A stretch of DNA of 64,000 nt from Paramecium sonneborni (GCA_905182985.1 CAJJDN010000155.1:62001-126000), one strand, 5' to 3'; positions 24,701 through 35,110 are shown, numbered from the stretch's first letter. Notes: a model not told the origin generated them from the letters alone. Program-made: numbers and translations.

Positions 24701-26090
24701 ATACTTGGGAATTATGCCAAGATTTTTCAAAACAATGTATTCCAAAATATCCTGATGGATGCTAAAAAATTTAAGATTGTTCTGATGCGGATATATAATA
24801 AGCTTGTTAGTTTGATTAGTATGGAAATATATGTTTTTGGAATTTAAATGAAAAATGTTAGAAAAAATAATGTGAGAATATATCGATTTAGGAATTAAAG
24901 ATTAAATAATGTAATTAGATTATGATAAATTGTATAAAAAATAAAAATGGAGGTTGTATGAATAAAACAATTTATAATTGATTTAAATAGAATAAGAGTG
25001 TAATAATCAATATGATATTAATGGTAATTTATGTTTTTGGAATGAAATAACAAATCTTCACATTAATAATGTAATGAATTTTTAGATAGTTGCACAATCA
25101 ATAAAGCAGGAGATTAATGTATTGAATGTTTTTGTAGTAATTCTTATAATAATGAGATTTGTGATTAATCAAAATGTATATGGAATAAAAGATGTAGATA
25201 AAAAGTTTGTGAATTAGCTTCTAGGAATATAAAAAGTTATAAAAAATGCTATGAATATTTAAATAAATGTACATTAAATAATTTGGGCTATGGATGTATG
25301 TATATTCCACTAAGATGTGAAGCAATAACAATAAAAGATGGTTGTGTATTAAGAATTAGTAAACCTGGAGGTAGAGAAATAGAATGTGAATGGGATGGAA
25401 ATAAATGTATAGATAAATCTTGTATAACTGCTCCTTCTTATTTAACAAGTGATTAATAATGTGATAATTATTTAAAAGGTTGTGTAATTAGATATGTATA
25501 AGTAAATTAAACTATATTTAGTAATGTTTGTTAAGAATTATCAAATTAATGTGTATTAAGAATGAATGCTGAATAATGTATAATCTAAAGATTTGGTTAT
25601 CCAATATGTATATGGAATCCTAATAACAATACCTGTTAAGCAAAATCCTGTCAAACTGCGAGCATTTAGAACTCAACAGGATCATTAAATGAATTTAATT
25701 TAACATAATGTATTTCTTATTTACTGTATACCTAATTCTAATAATGATGGATGCATTAATTAACCAAGTTTTTGTAATTGACTTTCAACAAATAATTGTT
25801 TTCAATCTAAAGAAGGTGAATGTTATATAAAAGATGGTAAATGTATTTTTAGAATTTGTCAGAATATTGATGAATATTAACCTAATAGTTGTGATTATAA
25901 TTAATAGAAATGTGGAGTCTCTTATTAAATTGTTGAAGTTGATTTATTTGTTTCTCATTCCTCAAATGAATTAAATTTAGAATTCAATATTGAATAAGGA
26001 AGTGGAGATGGTATTTTTTATAATTAATTTATAGAATATTTGGGATTTAGAGACTTTCATATTTCAACGTCAAATTAAATCATTAGTTGA
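21795..26090 (+). CDS. PSA-type Cys-rich secreted/surface protein, probably disrupted; model spans an assembly gap
   Basis: ATG at 21795 with a signal peptide (MKKIIILLISTFVLG), then Cys-rich repeats with Cys-Tyr/Phe-Trp pairs (CFWQENNQSC, CYWNVDKTIQC, CFWNLNEKC). A 35-nt intron at 22954-22988 keeps the frame. Two single-base frame changes follow (near 23050 and near 23733), and an in-frame TGA sits at 23777-23779 inside a Cys-rich stretch. Beyond the false repeat the frame continues from 25870 to TGA at 26088-26090. Bases 23868-25869 (N gap plus a repeated copy) should be removed; the remaining model is about 750 codons. There is no hydrophobic tail, unlike the other two PSA-type genes. Together these suggest a decaying family member, although sequence errors could explain the indels. 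It converges on the Myb gene with 24 bp between the stops. Confidence 0.7.
22338..23867 (+). repeat. 1,530-bp exact repeat, copy 1 (assembly overlap)
   Basis: Identical by eye to 24340-25869 at an offset of 2,002. It ends exactly at the N run and lies inside the PSA-type gene. Confidence 0.9.
23868..24339. other. Assembly gap, 472 N
   Basis: A run of N whose two flanks are the same sequence, so the real gap is probably negative (overlapping contigs). Confidence 0.99.
24340..25869 (+). repeat. 1,530-bp exact repeat, copy 2 (assembly overlap)
   Basis: Starts at the first base after the N run with the same sequence as 22338 and runs to the point where copy 1 meets the gap. Unique sequence resumes at 25870. 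Confidence 0.9.
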
Positions 26091-26114
26091 TTTTGGTTAA
26101 TATTATTTATAAAT

Positions 26115-26920
26115 TCAATTATCGGAACTATTATATCCACTCCCTTCACTGTTATTATTACTATTATTACTACTTAGTATTTATATTCTTTCTCGAATCT
26201 ATTAAGAATCTTCTGATTTATCGCTTAAATAATCATTTTCTGTAATTCTAAATTTCTTTCCTAATTCTTCAAGTATTTCTTTAACATGATTAATTATTTC
26301 TTCTTAATTCTTTCCTAATTATCCTTCTAATTCTTAAAATTTCTTATTTCTCATAATTCCTTCCATTAATTAATAGTCTCCATATACATTCCATTAATTA
26401 CTCAATGCTCTTGAATTTTGTATCTATATAATCTATATATTATTATTACTTCACTTAATTTTTCTTATAATTCTTAAATACTAAATTCACTAATCCTTTT
26501 TTATATCTTTCCCCATTAACCCTAATATTTCATATAACAATATAATAATATGCTCTCTTTTCTCTCATCCCAACTTTTATCTATTGGAGTCTCTGCTTTC
26601 TCATATTCTCCATCTTTTGGTCTTCTTATTTCATCATATCTCTTTTGACAATCATTTCCATCTTTTTTTCTTAACTTTTATTTCAATCCATCCCAATTCC
26701 ATTATTATCCATCATGGCATTTTACATACTTTAATAATATCACTTCCTCTCCTATTGTCCAATATGCTCTCTCTTTCATATATTATAATTGTTCATTTTT
26801 TAATTCTGACAATTATATTTATTAATGAGTTTTTTATCTCTCCTTCACCATTAATTATTATGATTTATTTAGAGATACTTAACCATCTTCTCTATCTTTA
26901 TATAATCTTGATTCCTTCAT
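26115..26920 (-). CDS. Two-repeat Myb/SANT DNA-binding protein
   Basis: ATG at 26918-26920; a 26-nt intron at 26424-26449 leaves exons of 157 and 103 codons (259 residues) to TGA at 26115-26117. Repeat 1 at about residues 60-110 has the Myb/SANT tryptophan and acidic pattern (YWTIGEEVILLKYV, WNWDGLKQKL, NDCQKRYDEI). Repeat 2 begins KSWDERKESILLYC and continues KYQGQWGKIQKRI. The C-terminal part is a Glu/Lys coiled segment followed by an Asn/Ser-rich tail. Such proteins act in the nucleus as transcription or chromatin factors; the specific target is unknown. The CT-rich + strand of this region gives a hydrophobic antisense reading frame that is only a shadow. Confidence 0.75.
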
Positions 26921-27433
26921 TAAAATTAAAATCCATCTTCAAACACATATTTCTAACTCATAATTTATAAAAATCTATTTATTATTTTGTTCAATAACTA
27001 TCAAAATTTTAATCTCTTATTATTAATTCAATATTCTATTATTCCCTCTCTTTAGATATTGTACACACCCTATTAATTTTTATTTTCTATTTACTAATCA
27101 AACCTTTTAGATTGACTTCGTAGATTATTACAAGAATACAATATTATTCTTAAATTTTTATATTTATTCCTTTAAATTATTAATATATATTATTCATCTT
27201 ATCAATCTAATCTTTAAATATTCATTCTCCAAACATCAACCTTTTCTTCAACAAAAATTTTCTTTTTCAATTCTTTTTTTTTTATTTATAATAATATATA
27301 TATTATCAAAAAATTATCTTCCTCCTTTTATAATTGTTAACTTCATTAATTAAAGTCAAATGAATAATAAATAATTTATATCTTCTAACATTATACCAAC
27401 AACTTTTCCTATATTTTTTAATTATAAAAATAT
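26921..27433. other. AT-rich intergenic region upstream of tRNA and Myb gene
   Basis: Poly-T and AT-repeat rich with no gene seen. The first false-duplication copy begins at 27295. Confidence 0.5.
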
Positions 27434-27506
27434 AGGCAAACCGAGTATCGATCTCGGGACCTCTGCAGTGTAAATGCAGCGCGATAACCATCTACGCCAT
27501 TTGCCT
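27434..27506 (-). tRNA. tRNA-Val (anticodon UAC)
   Basis: The reverse complement folds as a 73-nt tRNA: 7-bp acceptor AGGCAAA/TTTGCCT, short D stem GCG/CGC with GG in the loop, anticodon stem CTGCA/TGCAG with loop TTTACAC (anticodon TAC), and T stem CCGAG/CTCGG with loop ATCGATA. No intron and no encoded CCA. The T loop starts with A rather than the usual T at position 54. The + strand flanks are AT-rich. Confidence 0.95.
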
Positions 27507-27768
27507 AAACACAAATAAAATATTATTTATTTTTAATTATTTAGTATAATTATTATATATATATATATTCAATATACAATCTAATATACCAAATCTTTTA
27601 AAAATTCAAACTACTTACTTTTTAAAATTATTACAAGCTTATTTTATAATTCTTAATAATAATATAAACATTTTCCTATTAATATATTATATCATTTGGA
27701 AAGTTAAATCAATTATTAAATTATATCTAAAAAAAATATATAAATTATAAATAAGAATAAGAATTTAA

Positions 27769-28698
27769 TCAGATTATATTCCAATTAGGTGTTTCCTCTA
27801 GTTCTTCCTCAATTTTGAATCCTTATTATCTTAGTTTTTAGATTTCATTCATTATAGTTCTTATTTTAGATACTGAAGAAATAGTTTAATCATAAAAATA
27901 ATCGAGAATCCATTATATTTCTTTTCGTTAAACAAAATCACATAACCAATCAGTATATAATCCAAGTATACTTTGCATTATGGAATCAATATTTGAATCT
28001 TTTGCACAAAAATAACATAAAGCTCTACTTAGATTTTTGCAATTTTTAAATAAGACTTCATATTTTCCTTTTTTAAACATATTTATTCCTTTCCAACATA
28101 CTAATATAATTCCCAAAAATTTATGAACTTAAAAAAAATTCAAATCTCCAATTTCTTCAGATGTTAAACTATCTAATTAACGATTCCATTCTCTTTCTTT
28201 ATTTAAATATTAAGCGAAATTTTTATTATAGTCAAATATCTGCATATCAATAAAATAATCTCCTTTATTCTATTTCAATTCTATAGTTGCTAAATGATTA
28301 ATTGTTTCTAATAGAATATATTCATGTCTCACAGCCACTCCTCCTATAATCCAAGAAAGTGGTGTTAAAATTCCTGATGGAAAACATTTAAATAATGATT
28401 AACAGTTTCTTTAAACTTTAACTATTTTTTCCTTTAATATCATTTGGTATTTCAAATTATTTTAATCAATTAATTAACGTTCATATTATATAACCATTTG
28501 ATTAATTCCATATGGAACTCTTTCCATTAAATTTAAAATATTAGAATCTGCTGACTTTATATTTGCATAGAACTACATAAAGCAAAAAGCAACTATAAAG
28601 AATAGTAAGGGTAACTTTTTAAAAATAATTTTTCTGAACATAATCCAAAAGGATGAGAAGATCAATTGAAAAATTTTCTAAAATTTATTTTTTTCCAT
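27769..28698 (-). CDS. Unrecognised protein with N-terminal membrane segment (copy 1)
   Basis: Open frame of 309 codons from ATG at 28696-28698 to TGA at 27769-27771 with no intron; an in-frame ATG at 28639-28641 would give 290 residues. A strongly hydrophobic segment near the N-terminus (KLPLLFFIVAFCFMQFYA) looks like a signal anchor. The rest is mostly helical and moderately charged, with several Cys (NCQSLFKCFPSG, NLSRALCYFCAKD). No family is recognised. The antisense tRNA lies just downstream. It is repeated exactly at 29829-30758 because of the assembly duplication, so only one gene should be counted. Confidence 0.65.
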
Positions 28699-28858
28699 AA
28701 TTTTTATGAATTAATTAAGTTCAAAGTAGTATTATAATTGTAATGATTCTGACAAAATATAATATATGATAGAAATAAATATATATTGTCATAATTAATT
28801 TACAAAGTAATAAGAGTTTATATATATTAATATTATTCATATAATATTATTTTTCTTT

Positions 28859-29353
28859 ATGTATAATTCATTTTGTGATGAAATTAGTAAGAGACCTTCA
28901 ATTTGGGTTGAAAGAACAACAATTACTAAAAGTGCAACAGCAGCTGCAGGTAGTGGAGATTTACATGCTTATAGAAGATATAAAAGAGCTGATACATTAA
29001 GATAAAGAGAAGAAGAAGAAATCAATTAAGAAGTATATAATATTTATTAATATAGAGATAAGAGCATGAAGACTTTTAGAAAACTAGAGAAGAAAAATTC
29101 ATGATAAGTCAAGAAATCACAAACAAAAAACATAATAAAAGAGTCTAAGAAAAATTAAAACTAAAAATTAAAAAAGAAGCAGCAAAAATAGAAAAAAAAG
29201 CTATCTAATTGAATAAATTTCCTAATGATGGATCTTACTATGAACTTTTCAAATAATTAAAATCCCAAGAACAAGAAGAGTAATAAAAACTAAATGAAAT
29301 AAAATAACAATTAAATGAAGAATCAATTATAGATAAAGAAGAAGAAAATAATA
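28859..29353 (+). CDS. PRKRIP1: PRKRIP1-like protein, truncated false copy
   Basis: Same sequence as 30919-31413. It stops at the single N at 29354 with no stop codon, so it is a partial copy created by the unmerged contig overlap. See the full copy at 30919-31469. Confidence 0.8.
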
Positions 29354-29493
29354 NTATATATATTATCAAAAAATTATCTTCCTCCTTTTATAATTGTTAA
29401 CTTCATTAATTAAAGTCAAATGAATAATAAATAATTTATATCTTCTAACATTATACCAACAACTTTTCCTATATTTTTTAATTATAAAAATAT

Positions 29494-29566
29494 AGGCAAA
29501 CCGAGTATCGATCTCGGGACCTCTGCAGTGTAAATGCAGCGCGATAACCATCTACGCCATTTGCCT
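29494..29566 (-). tRNA. tRNA-Val (anticodon UAC), duplicate copy
   Basis: Exact copy of the tRNA at 27434-27506, offset 2,060, inside the repeated assembly block. It probably does not exist as a second gene. Confidence 0.85.
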
Positions 29567-29828
29567 AAACACAAATAAAATATTATTTATTTTTAATTAT
29601 TTAGTATAATTATTATATATATATATATTCAATATACAATCTAATATACCAAATCTTTTAAAAATTCAAACTACTTACTTTTTAAAATTATTACAAGCTT
29701 ATTTTATAATTCTTAATAATAATATAAACATTTTCCTATTAATATATTATATCATTTGGAAAGTTAAATCAATTATTAAATTATATCTAAAAAAAATATA
29801 TAAATTATAAATAAGAATAAGAATTTAA

Positions 29829-30758
29829 TCAGATTATATTCCAATTAGGTGTTTCCTCTAGTTCTTCCTCAATTTTGAATCCTTATTATCTTAGTTTTTA
29901 GATTTCATTCATTATAGTTCTTATTTTAGATACTGAAGAAATAGTTTAATCATAAAAATAATCGAGAATCCATTATATTTCTTTTCGTTAAACAAAATCA
30001 CATAACCAATCAGTATATAATCCAAGTATACTTTGCATTATGGAATCAATATTTGAATCTTTTGCACAAAAATAACATAAAGCTCTACTTAGATTTTTGC
30101 AATTTTTAAATAAGACTTCATATTTTCCTTTTTTAAACATATTTATTCCTTTCCAACATACTAATATAATTCCCAAAAATTTATGAACTTAAAAAAAATT
30201 CAAATCTCCAATTTCTTCAGATGTTAAACTATCTAATTAACGATTCCATTCTCTTTCTTTATTTAAATATTAAGCGAAATTTTTATTATAGTCAAATATC
30301 TGCATATCAATAAAATAATCTCCTTTATTCTATTTCAATTCTATAGTTGCTAAATGATTAATTGTTTCTAATAGAATATATTCATGTCTCACAGCCACTC
30401 CTCCTATAATCCAAGAAAGTGGTGTTAAAATTCCTGATGGAAAACATTTAAATAATGATTAACAGTTTCTTTAAACTTTAACTATTTTTTCCTTTAATAT
30501 CATTTGGTATTTCAAATTATTTTAATCAATTAATTAACGTTCATATTATATAACCATTTGATTAATTCCATATGGAACTCTTTCCATTAAATTTAAAATA
30601 TTAGAATCTGCTGACTTTATATTTGCATAGAACTACATAAAGCAAAAAGCAACTATAAAGAATAGTAAGGGTAACTTTTTAAAAATAATTTTTCTGAACA
30701 TAATCCAAAAGGATGAGAAGATCAATTGAAAAATTTTCTAAAATTTATTTTTTTCCAT
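29829..30758 (-). CDS. Unrecognised protein with N-terminal membrane segment (copy 2)
   Basis: Identical to the frame at 27769-28698 (309 codons, TGA stop). This copy lies next to the complete PRKRIP1 gene and so may be the true position. The divergent ATGs of this gene and PRKRIP1 are 160 bp apart, implying a shared promoter region. Confidence 0.65.
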
Positions 30759-30918
30759 AATTTTTATGAATTAATTAAGTTCAAAGTAGTATTATAATTG
30801 TAATGATTCTGACAAAATATAATATATGATAGAAATAAATATATATTGTCATAATTAATTTACAAAGTAATAAGAGTTTATATATATTAATATTATTCAT
30901 ATAATATTATTTTTCTTT

Positions 30919-31469
30919 ATGTATAATTCATTTTGTGATGAAATTAGTAAGAGACCTTCAATTTGGGTTGAAAGAACAACAATTACTAAAAGTGCAACAG
31001 CAGCTGCAGGTAGTGGAGATTTACATGCTTATAGAAGATATAAAAGAGCTGATACATTAAGATAAAGAGAAGAAGAAGAAATCAATTAAGAAGTATATAA
31101 TATTTATTAATATAGAGATAAGAGCATGAAGACTTTTAGAAAACTAGAGAAGAAAAATTCATGATAAGTCAAGAAATCACAAACAAAAAACATAATAAAA
31201 GAGTCTAAGAAAAATTAAAACTAAAAATTAAAAAAGAAGCAGCAAAAATAGAAAAAAAAGCTATCTAATTGAATAAATTTCCTAATGATGGATCTTACTA
31301 TGAACTTTTCAAATAATTAAAATCCCAAGAACAAGAAGAGTAATAAAAACTAAATGAAATAAAATAACAATTAAATGAAGAATCAATTATAGATAAAGAA
31401 GAAGAAAATAATATACAATAATCATAGAATTCTTAAGATAATTAAGATTCAAAAAAAGATTAATAATGA
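30919..31469 (+). CDS. PRKRIP1: PRKRIP1-like spliceosomal protein (DUF1168)
   Basis: ATG at 30919, exon 1 of 58 codons, a 23-nt intron at 31093-31115, then 117 codons to TGA at 31467-31469 (175 residues). The N-terminal half carries the family signature: TKSATAAAGSGDLHAYRRYK, matching the SSAGAGSGEFHVYR core of PRKRIP1. A long Lys/Glu-rich helix follows (EEKFMISQEITNKKHNKR, KLKLKIKKEAAKIEKK), as in the animal protein. PRKRIP1 is a component of the catalytic-step spliceosome in animals. The C-terminus here is Gln/Asn/Asp-rich. It faces mago nashi tail to tail with snoRNA candidates between them. The identification rests on the AGSG-YR motif and the helix layout. Confidence 0.8.
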
Positions 31470-31978
31470 ATAAAAATTAAATTACAATTAATGATGATAT
31501 TTACTCTTTTCCATTTTCTTTCCTTTTTTTTATTTTAAATACCCTTACTATCTTTTTTATCAGTTTAAACATTCTTTCTTTAAATTTATTTTTTCTATGT
31601 ATTAGATCTATTATCAAATAATTATATAGTAAAAATTTAAATATTACAATGTGCATTATATATACACATAAAGAATAATTTGAATATTAAAAATTTATTT
31701 AATATTAATTAGCTTTATTTTAAAAAATTGATTCTTATTATTGATTTGAAGGATAAGAATTCAAAAATTCATAAATTTTAAAACAGTTTTAGATGATTTA
31801 AAAGAATGTAAAATAAAATTTATATAAAATTTTCTAATTGAAGCTTTAATAGTTTGGCTAATTAATTTATTGAGTAAGTTTGTATTAGTTAATAATCTTT
31901 ATTGAAATAAATAAATTTAATTTTGAGATCATAACCATAATTTTAAACAAATAAGTTTATTAATTTATTTAATTTAAT
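31470..31978. other. AT-rich region downstream of PRKRIP1
   Basis: No coding pattern. It leads into the snoRNA candidates and contains the left arm of an inverted repeat at 31924. Confidence 0.5.
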
Positions 31979-32016
31979 TATTTAATGATGAAAACAAGCA
32001 CTGGGTTATGATCTCA
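31924..32016. repeat. 13-bp perfect inverted repeat
   Basis: TGAGATCATAACC at 31924-31936 is the reverse complement of GGTTATGATCTCA at 32004-32016, with a 67-base loop. The right arm lies inside the first box C/D candidate, so either a longer hairpin RNA or an alternative fold is possible. Confidence 0.6.
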
Positions 32017-32047
32017 TGATTATAATTCAACATTCACCTGAAAAAGA
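31979..32047 (+). ncRNA. Box C/D snoRNA candidate, target unknown
   Basis: Box C ATGATGA at 31985-31991 and box D CTGA at 32038-32041 are about 45 bases apart, with an AT-rich flank on each side that pairs weakly. It lies only about 20 bases upstream of the stronger U43-like candidate, as snoRNA genes often cluster. I could not match a guide to rRNA by eye, so this is tentative. Confidence 0.4.
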
Positions 32048-32060
32048 TATATAAATTATT

Positions 32061-32137
32061 ATAAAGTGATGACAAAGTAACGGGCGGACTTAGTATAGTC
32101 ATGCTGATTTGTTAAGTGTGAACAATCTCTGATAATT
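32061..32137 (+). ncRNA. SNORD43: Box C/D snoRNA, U43 (SNORD43 / yeast snR70)-like
   Basis: Box C GTGATGA at 32066-32072, box D CTGA at 32129-32132 and an internal CTGA at 32104-32107. The guide AACGGGCGGAC (32079-32089) contains ACGGGCGG, complementary to the universal CCGCCCGT of 18S rRNA helix 44. Animal U43 has the same order: GATGA, GACGGGCGGAC, then TGCTGATTG, then TCTGAT; here it is GATGA, AACGGGCGGAC, TGCTGATTTG, TCTGAT. U43 guides 2'-O-methylation of a cytidine in that 18S segment. It is intergenic, between the convergent PRKRIP1 and mago genes. The GC-rich guide stands out from the AT-rich surroundings. Confidence 0.8.
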
Positions 32138-32180
32138 TTTTAAATTATTAACTTATATTATATATAATATAAAATAATGC

Positions 32181-32709
32181 TCAATTGACAGGCTTTATCT
32201 AATAAAATTAGACTAATATAATACTCTAAAATGGAGACCAATTAATGAAAAGACAAAGCATTTTAAATCTTGAACCAAGTAGAAAAATACTCTTAATCCA
32301 TCAGGATCTTAACTGTTTTGTACATCTTATATAGATCCTAATTTTGATGTTGTAAATGAAATATGATTGTTTCCAAGTTTAATCTCTAATTCTTATCTTC
32401 CTATCTTATCAGGTGCTGGCCATTTAGAATCATTTTCTCTAAAATTATATGCATTTTGATACTTGATAATTTCTGAATCTTCTATAATACGTTTAATTTC
32501 TGATATAACTGATTCTGAAACAAAACATTCCTTTCTTATTAATACATCTTATTTGTAATTTGAGTTGTTTGCATATCTCAATCTTCCGTCATTTCTAAAT
32601 TCAAATTCAAGAAATTCATGTCCATAAACACCTTTATGACCAACACTAAAGTAAATATTTATTTATACTAATATCTGAGATAAAACTCTTCACTTTAATT
32701 AACTTGCAT
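32181..32709 (-). CDS. mago: Mago nashi, exon junction complex core protein
   Basis: ATG at 32707-32709 and three introns of 23, 24 and 26 nt give 152 codons (151 residues) to TGA at 32181-32183. The conserved blocks are nearly intact: [82 protein letters not shown]. Mago pairs with Y14 and eIF4A3 in the EJC placed on spliced mRNA in the nucleus. The last intron lies five codons before the stop and is needed to recover the usual RIKP ending. The stop lies 44 bp from the U43-like snoRNA end on the other strand. In a genome whose introns are about 25 nt, an intact EJC core is notable. Confidence 0.97.
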
Positions 32710-33206
32710 AATATAAAATTATTATATATAATTTATTACATACAATTAACTTAATAATTCTGTTTCAGATGATAATTTTTATAAAGTTCTGATTAATCTA
32801 ATATTAATTTAAGAATATAACTATTAAATGAAGAGATTTCCATTTTTCAGATGAGAGATCTATTTAAAAGAAATTATTTAAAATAAAAAAAGATGATGAT
32901 AGTAATATAAAATAAAAAGGTGATTTAAATTTAATTATATCTAAAGATTAATAATAAATTTTTATTTAAGTTAAAAATTGTAAATAAACAAGTATAAAAT
33001 AGAAAATTTTGATAATAAAATTAAAATATTCGGTTGTTATTTACTGTCAAAAATTGGATTGGTATATTAAAGTAAGTTCTTTAATTAAAATTATTGATTG
33101 ATGTTCTTAAAATTTTAACTTCCTGAAAAAAGGGATTGTTTTTGAATATTTCTTTTATAATTTTTTTTTATATATATATTTATATAATAATCTTTAAGGT
33201 TGATAA
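32710..33206. other. AT-rich intergenic region between mago and CK1
   Basis: No gene seen. It includes the mago promoter and the 3' region of CK1, both on the minus strand. Confidence 0.5.
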
Positions 33207-34262
33207 TCAACCTTATTTTGGTGGTACTTAACCAATTGCTTGCTATTATGGTTATGAATTGTTTGTGGCTTATCCTGGAGCGCCATCTGTTTTCTATATT
33301 AAATTCCAATCATAAATATAATCCATTTCAAATCCACTCTTTGTAAATAAGTCTTTTAATAAAGTTCTTAAGTAACTGTAATCTGGTTTTTCATCAAATC
33401 TCAAATTTCTTACATATGTTAAGTAAGTTGCTAATTCTTATGGAAATCCTTTGCATAAAGTTTCGATTGATGTAGAAATTTTTTTTTCCATAATCTTTTC
33501 ATATTTATCTTTTTTATTAGAAGCTTTTAAATTTTACCATGGAAGGGATCCTCTTAAAAAATACATCATCACATAACCTAATGATTCAAGATCATCTCTT
33601 CTTCCCTAAAATTTAAATACATTTTTTACTTATTCAATTCCTAAATGAGTGTTGATAGAGGCATAACGGGCTGTTCCAGTTAAATTTTTACCTTCTTTAT
33701 AAGGAATATGTTTTCCATCCTTTTAAATATATCTCTTTGCTAATCCAAAATCAATAATATACACCTTATGAGCTCTATTTAAATTTTTTATATATTTTAC
33801 CTTTTTCCTGTTCCTATAAGAAAGTTGTCTGGTTTAATATCTCTATGCAAAAAATGTCTAGAATGAACATATTCAATTCTTTAAATCATTTGATCAGCTA
33901 ACATTAATACTGACTTAAGTGAAAACTTTCTGCCGCATAAGTTGAATAGATCTTCTAATGATGGTCCTAAGAGATCCATAACCATGATATTATATTCACC
34001 TTAGATTATACTAAAAATAAATACCTTCTGTTGCACAATAGTAAACATTCGGAATTCCTTTATCAATAACTGAGGGTTCTTGTAGCAAGTATTAGTATAA
34101 TTTTCCTTCATAAAACAGTTGTGGATGCTTTGTGTTAACAGGCTCAAGTTTAACTGCCACTTCCATGTTTGTTTTAAGATTGATTCCATGAAATATTTCT
34201 CCAAAAGCACCTGAACCCAATTTCTTTGTTAATTTAAACGATCTTCCTATCTTTACGTCCAT
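33207..34262 (-). CDS. Casein kinase 1 family Ser/Thr kinase
   Basis: ATG at 34260-34262; introns of 25, 26 and 24 nt give 327 codons (326 residues) to TGA at 33207-33209. The CK1 signatures are complete: [16 protein letters not shown] (Lys38), [79 protein letters not shown], and the C-lobe end [15 protein letters not shown] short Gln/Asn-rich tail follows. CK1 phosphorylates acidic or primed sites and acts in many pathways; it is expected to be active. The 24-nt intron after GIEQ is a multiple of three with no stop, so it is easy to miss. It is the middle of three tandem minus-strand genes (HMG-box, CK1, mago). Confidence 0.96.
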
Positions 34263-34469
34263 CTGAATTTTGATAAAGATTTTTTAAAATTCAAAAAATA
34301 ATATAATGGAATGATAATTATAAAGTGGTTTAAGTAATAACTAAAAAATAAGTTGATTTAAACACAACAATATCTTATAATTTATAAGGCACTTTAGTAT
34401 TAAATAAAAATTGACTATTTCCTCCAAATATTTAGATCAATTTTATTTTAAAATATTCTTATATAGATA

Positions 34470-35107
34470 TCAGTCTTAATCTATATCTGCACTAAATGAA
34501 TCATTGTCATCCTCTTAATCTAAAGTTTTTATAATTTTCTCTATTTTAACACTAGATTTATTAGCTTTAGCTTAACCTTTCCCATTTGATTGTTTCCCTG
34601 TTTGTGATTTATATAACTCTTACTCTTAAGAATAGCGATTTCTATCTTATTCAGCTTGATTATGATATAACTATTTATTTTTTTAGTTAAAATACCTGTT
34701 TGATTTCTGTTGGTAAATCTTTCCATTCATTAGCTATCAATTTTGTAATCTCTTGAAATTGTATATCTACTTATACATTTAATAAACACTTGGATATTAG
34801 AATTAAAATTTCTCCTTCTTGTCCTAAAAGTAATAAATGAAGGCTGATTTAGGCATTTTTGGTGCAAGAGGATCTTTTTGTTTTTTTTATTTTTTTGCTC
34901 TTCTGACTTATGGTTTTGGTTGTTCCTCTGGATCTGGAGTTGGTTTTAACAATTCATCAATTAAAACTCTCAATTTAAGTAGAAAATTTTTGAACTAGCT
35001 CTGGTCTTTTTTCTATTTAAGATTATTTTCATTATTACATCTTACATCCTTCAATAAAGATTTTATATAAAATTTAATATATATATATATACCTTAATTT
35101 AGAACAT
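34470..35107 (-). CDS. HMG-box chromatin protein
   Basis: TGA at 34470-34472. The box is clear: DPLAPKMPKSAFIYYFQDKK, then a 23-nt intron (a 20-nt alternative also keeps frame), then IQFQEITKLIANEWKDLP, a 25-nt intron, and YHNQAEQDRNRYSQEQELYK. An upstream basic segment (RRAKKQKKQK) and an acidic C-terminal tail (EDDNDSFSADIDQD) resemble NHP6/HMGB-type proteins. The start is less certain: ATG at 35105-35107 needs a 44-nt intron (35049-35092), long for this genome, giving 181 residues. HMG boxes bind and bend DNA in chromatin. Confidence 0.85.
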
Positions 35108-35110
35108 CAT

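Larger units (their letters stand above)
27295..29353 (+). repeat. 2,059-bp exact repeat, copy 1 (assembly overlap)
   Basis: Identical by eye to 29355-31413 at an offset of 2,060. It carries tRNA-Val, the membrane orphan and the 5' part of PRKRIP1, and ends at a single N. Confidence 0.9.
29355..31413 (+). repeat. 2,059-bp exact repeat, copy 2 (assembly overlap)
   Basis: Starts directly after the single N at 29354 and repeats 27295-29353 base for base as far as I can see. Unique sequence resumes at 31414. Confidence 0.9.

Noticed and set aside
26584..26970. 128-codon + strand ORF rich in Leu/Ile/His
   Set aside because: Shadow of the Myb/SANT gene on the opposite strand, which has domain motifs and an exact spliced codon count.
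27306..27491. 61-codon minus-strand ORF
   Set aside because: Runs through the tRNA-Val gene; the tRNA fold explains the GC-rich part.
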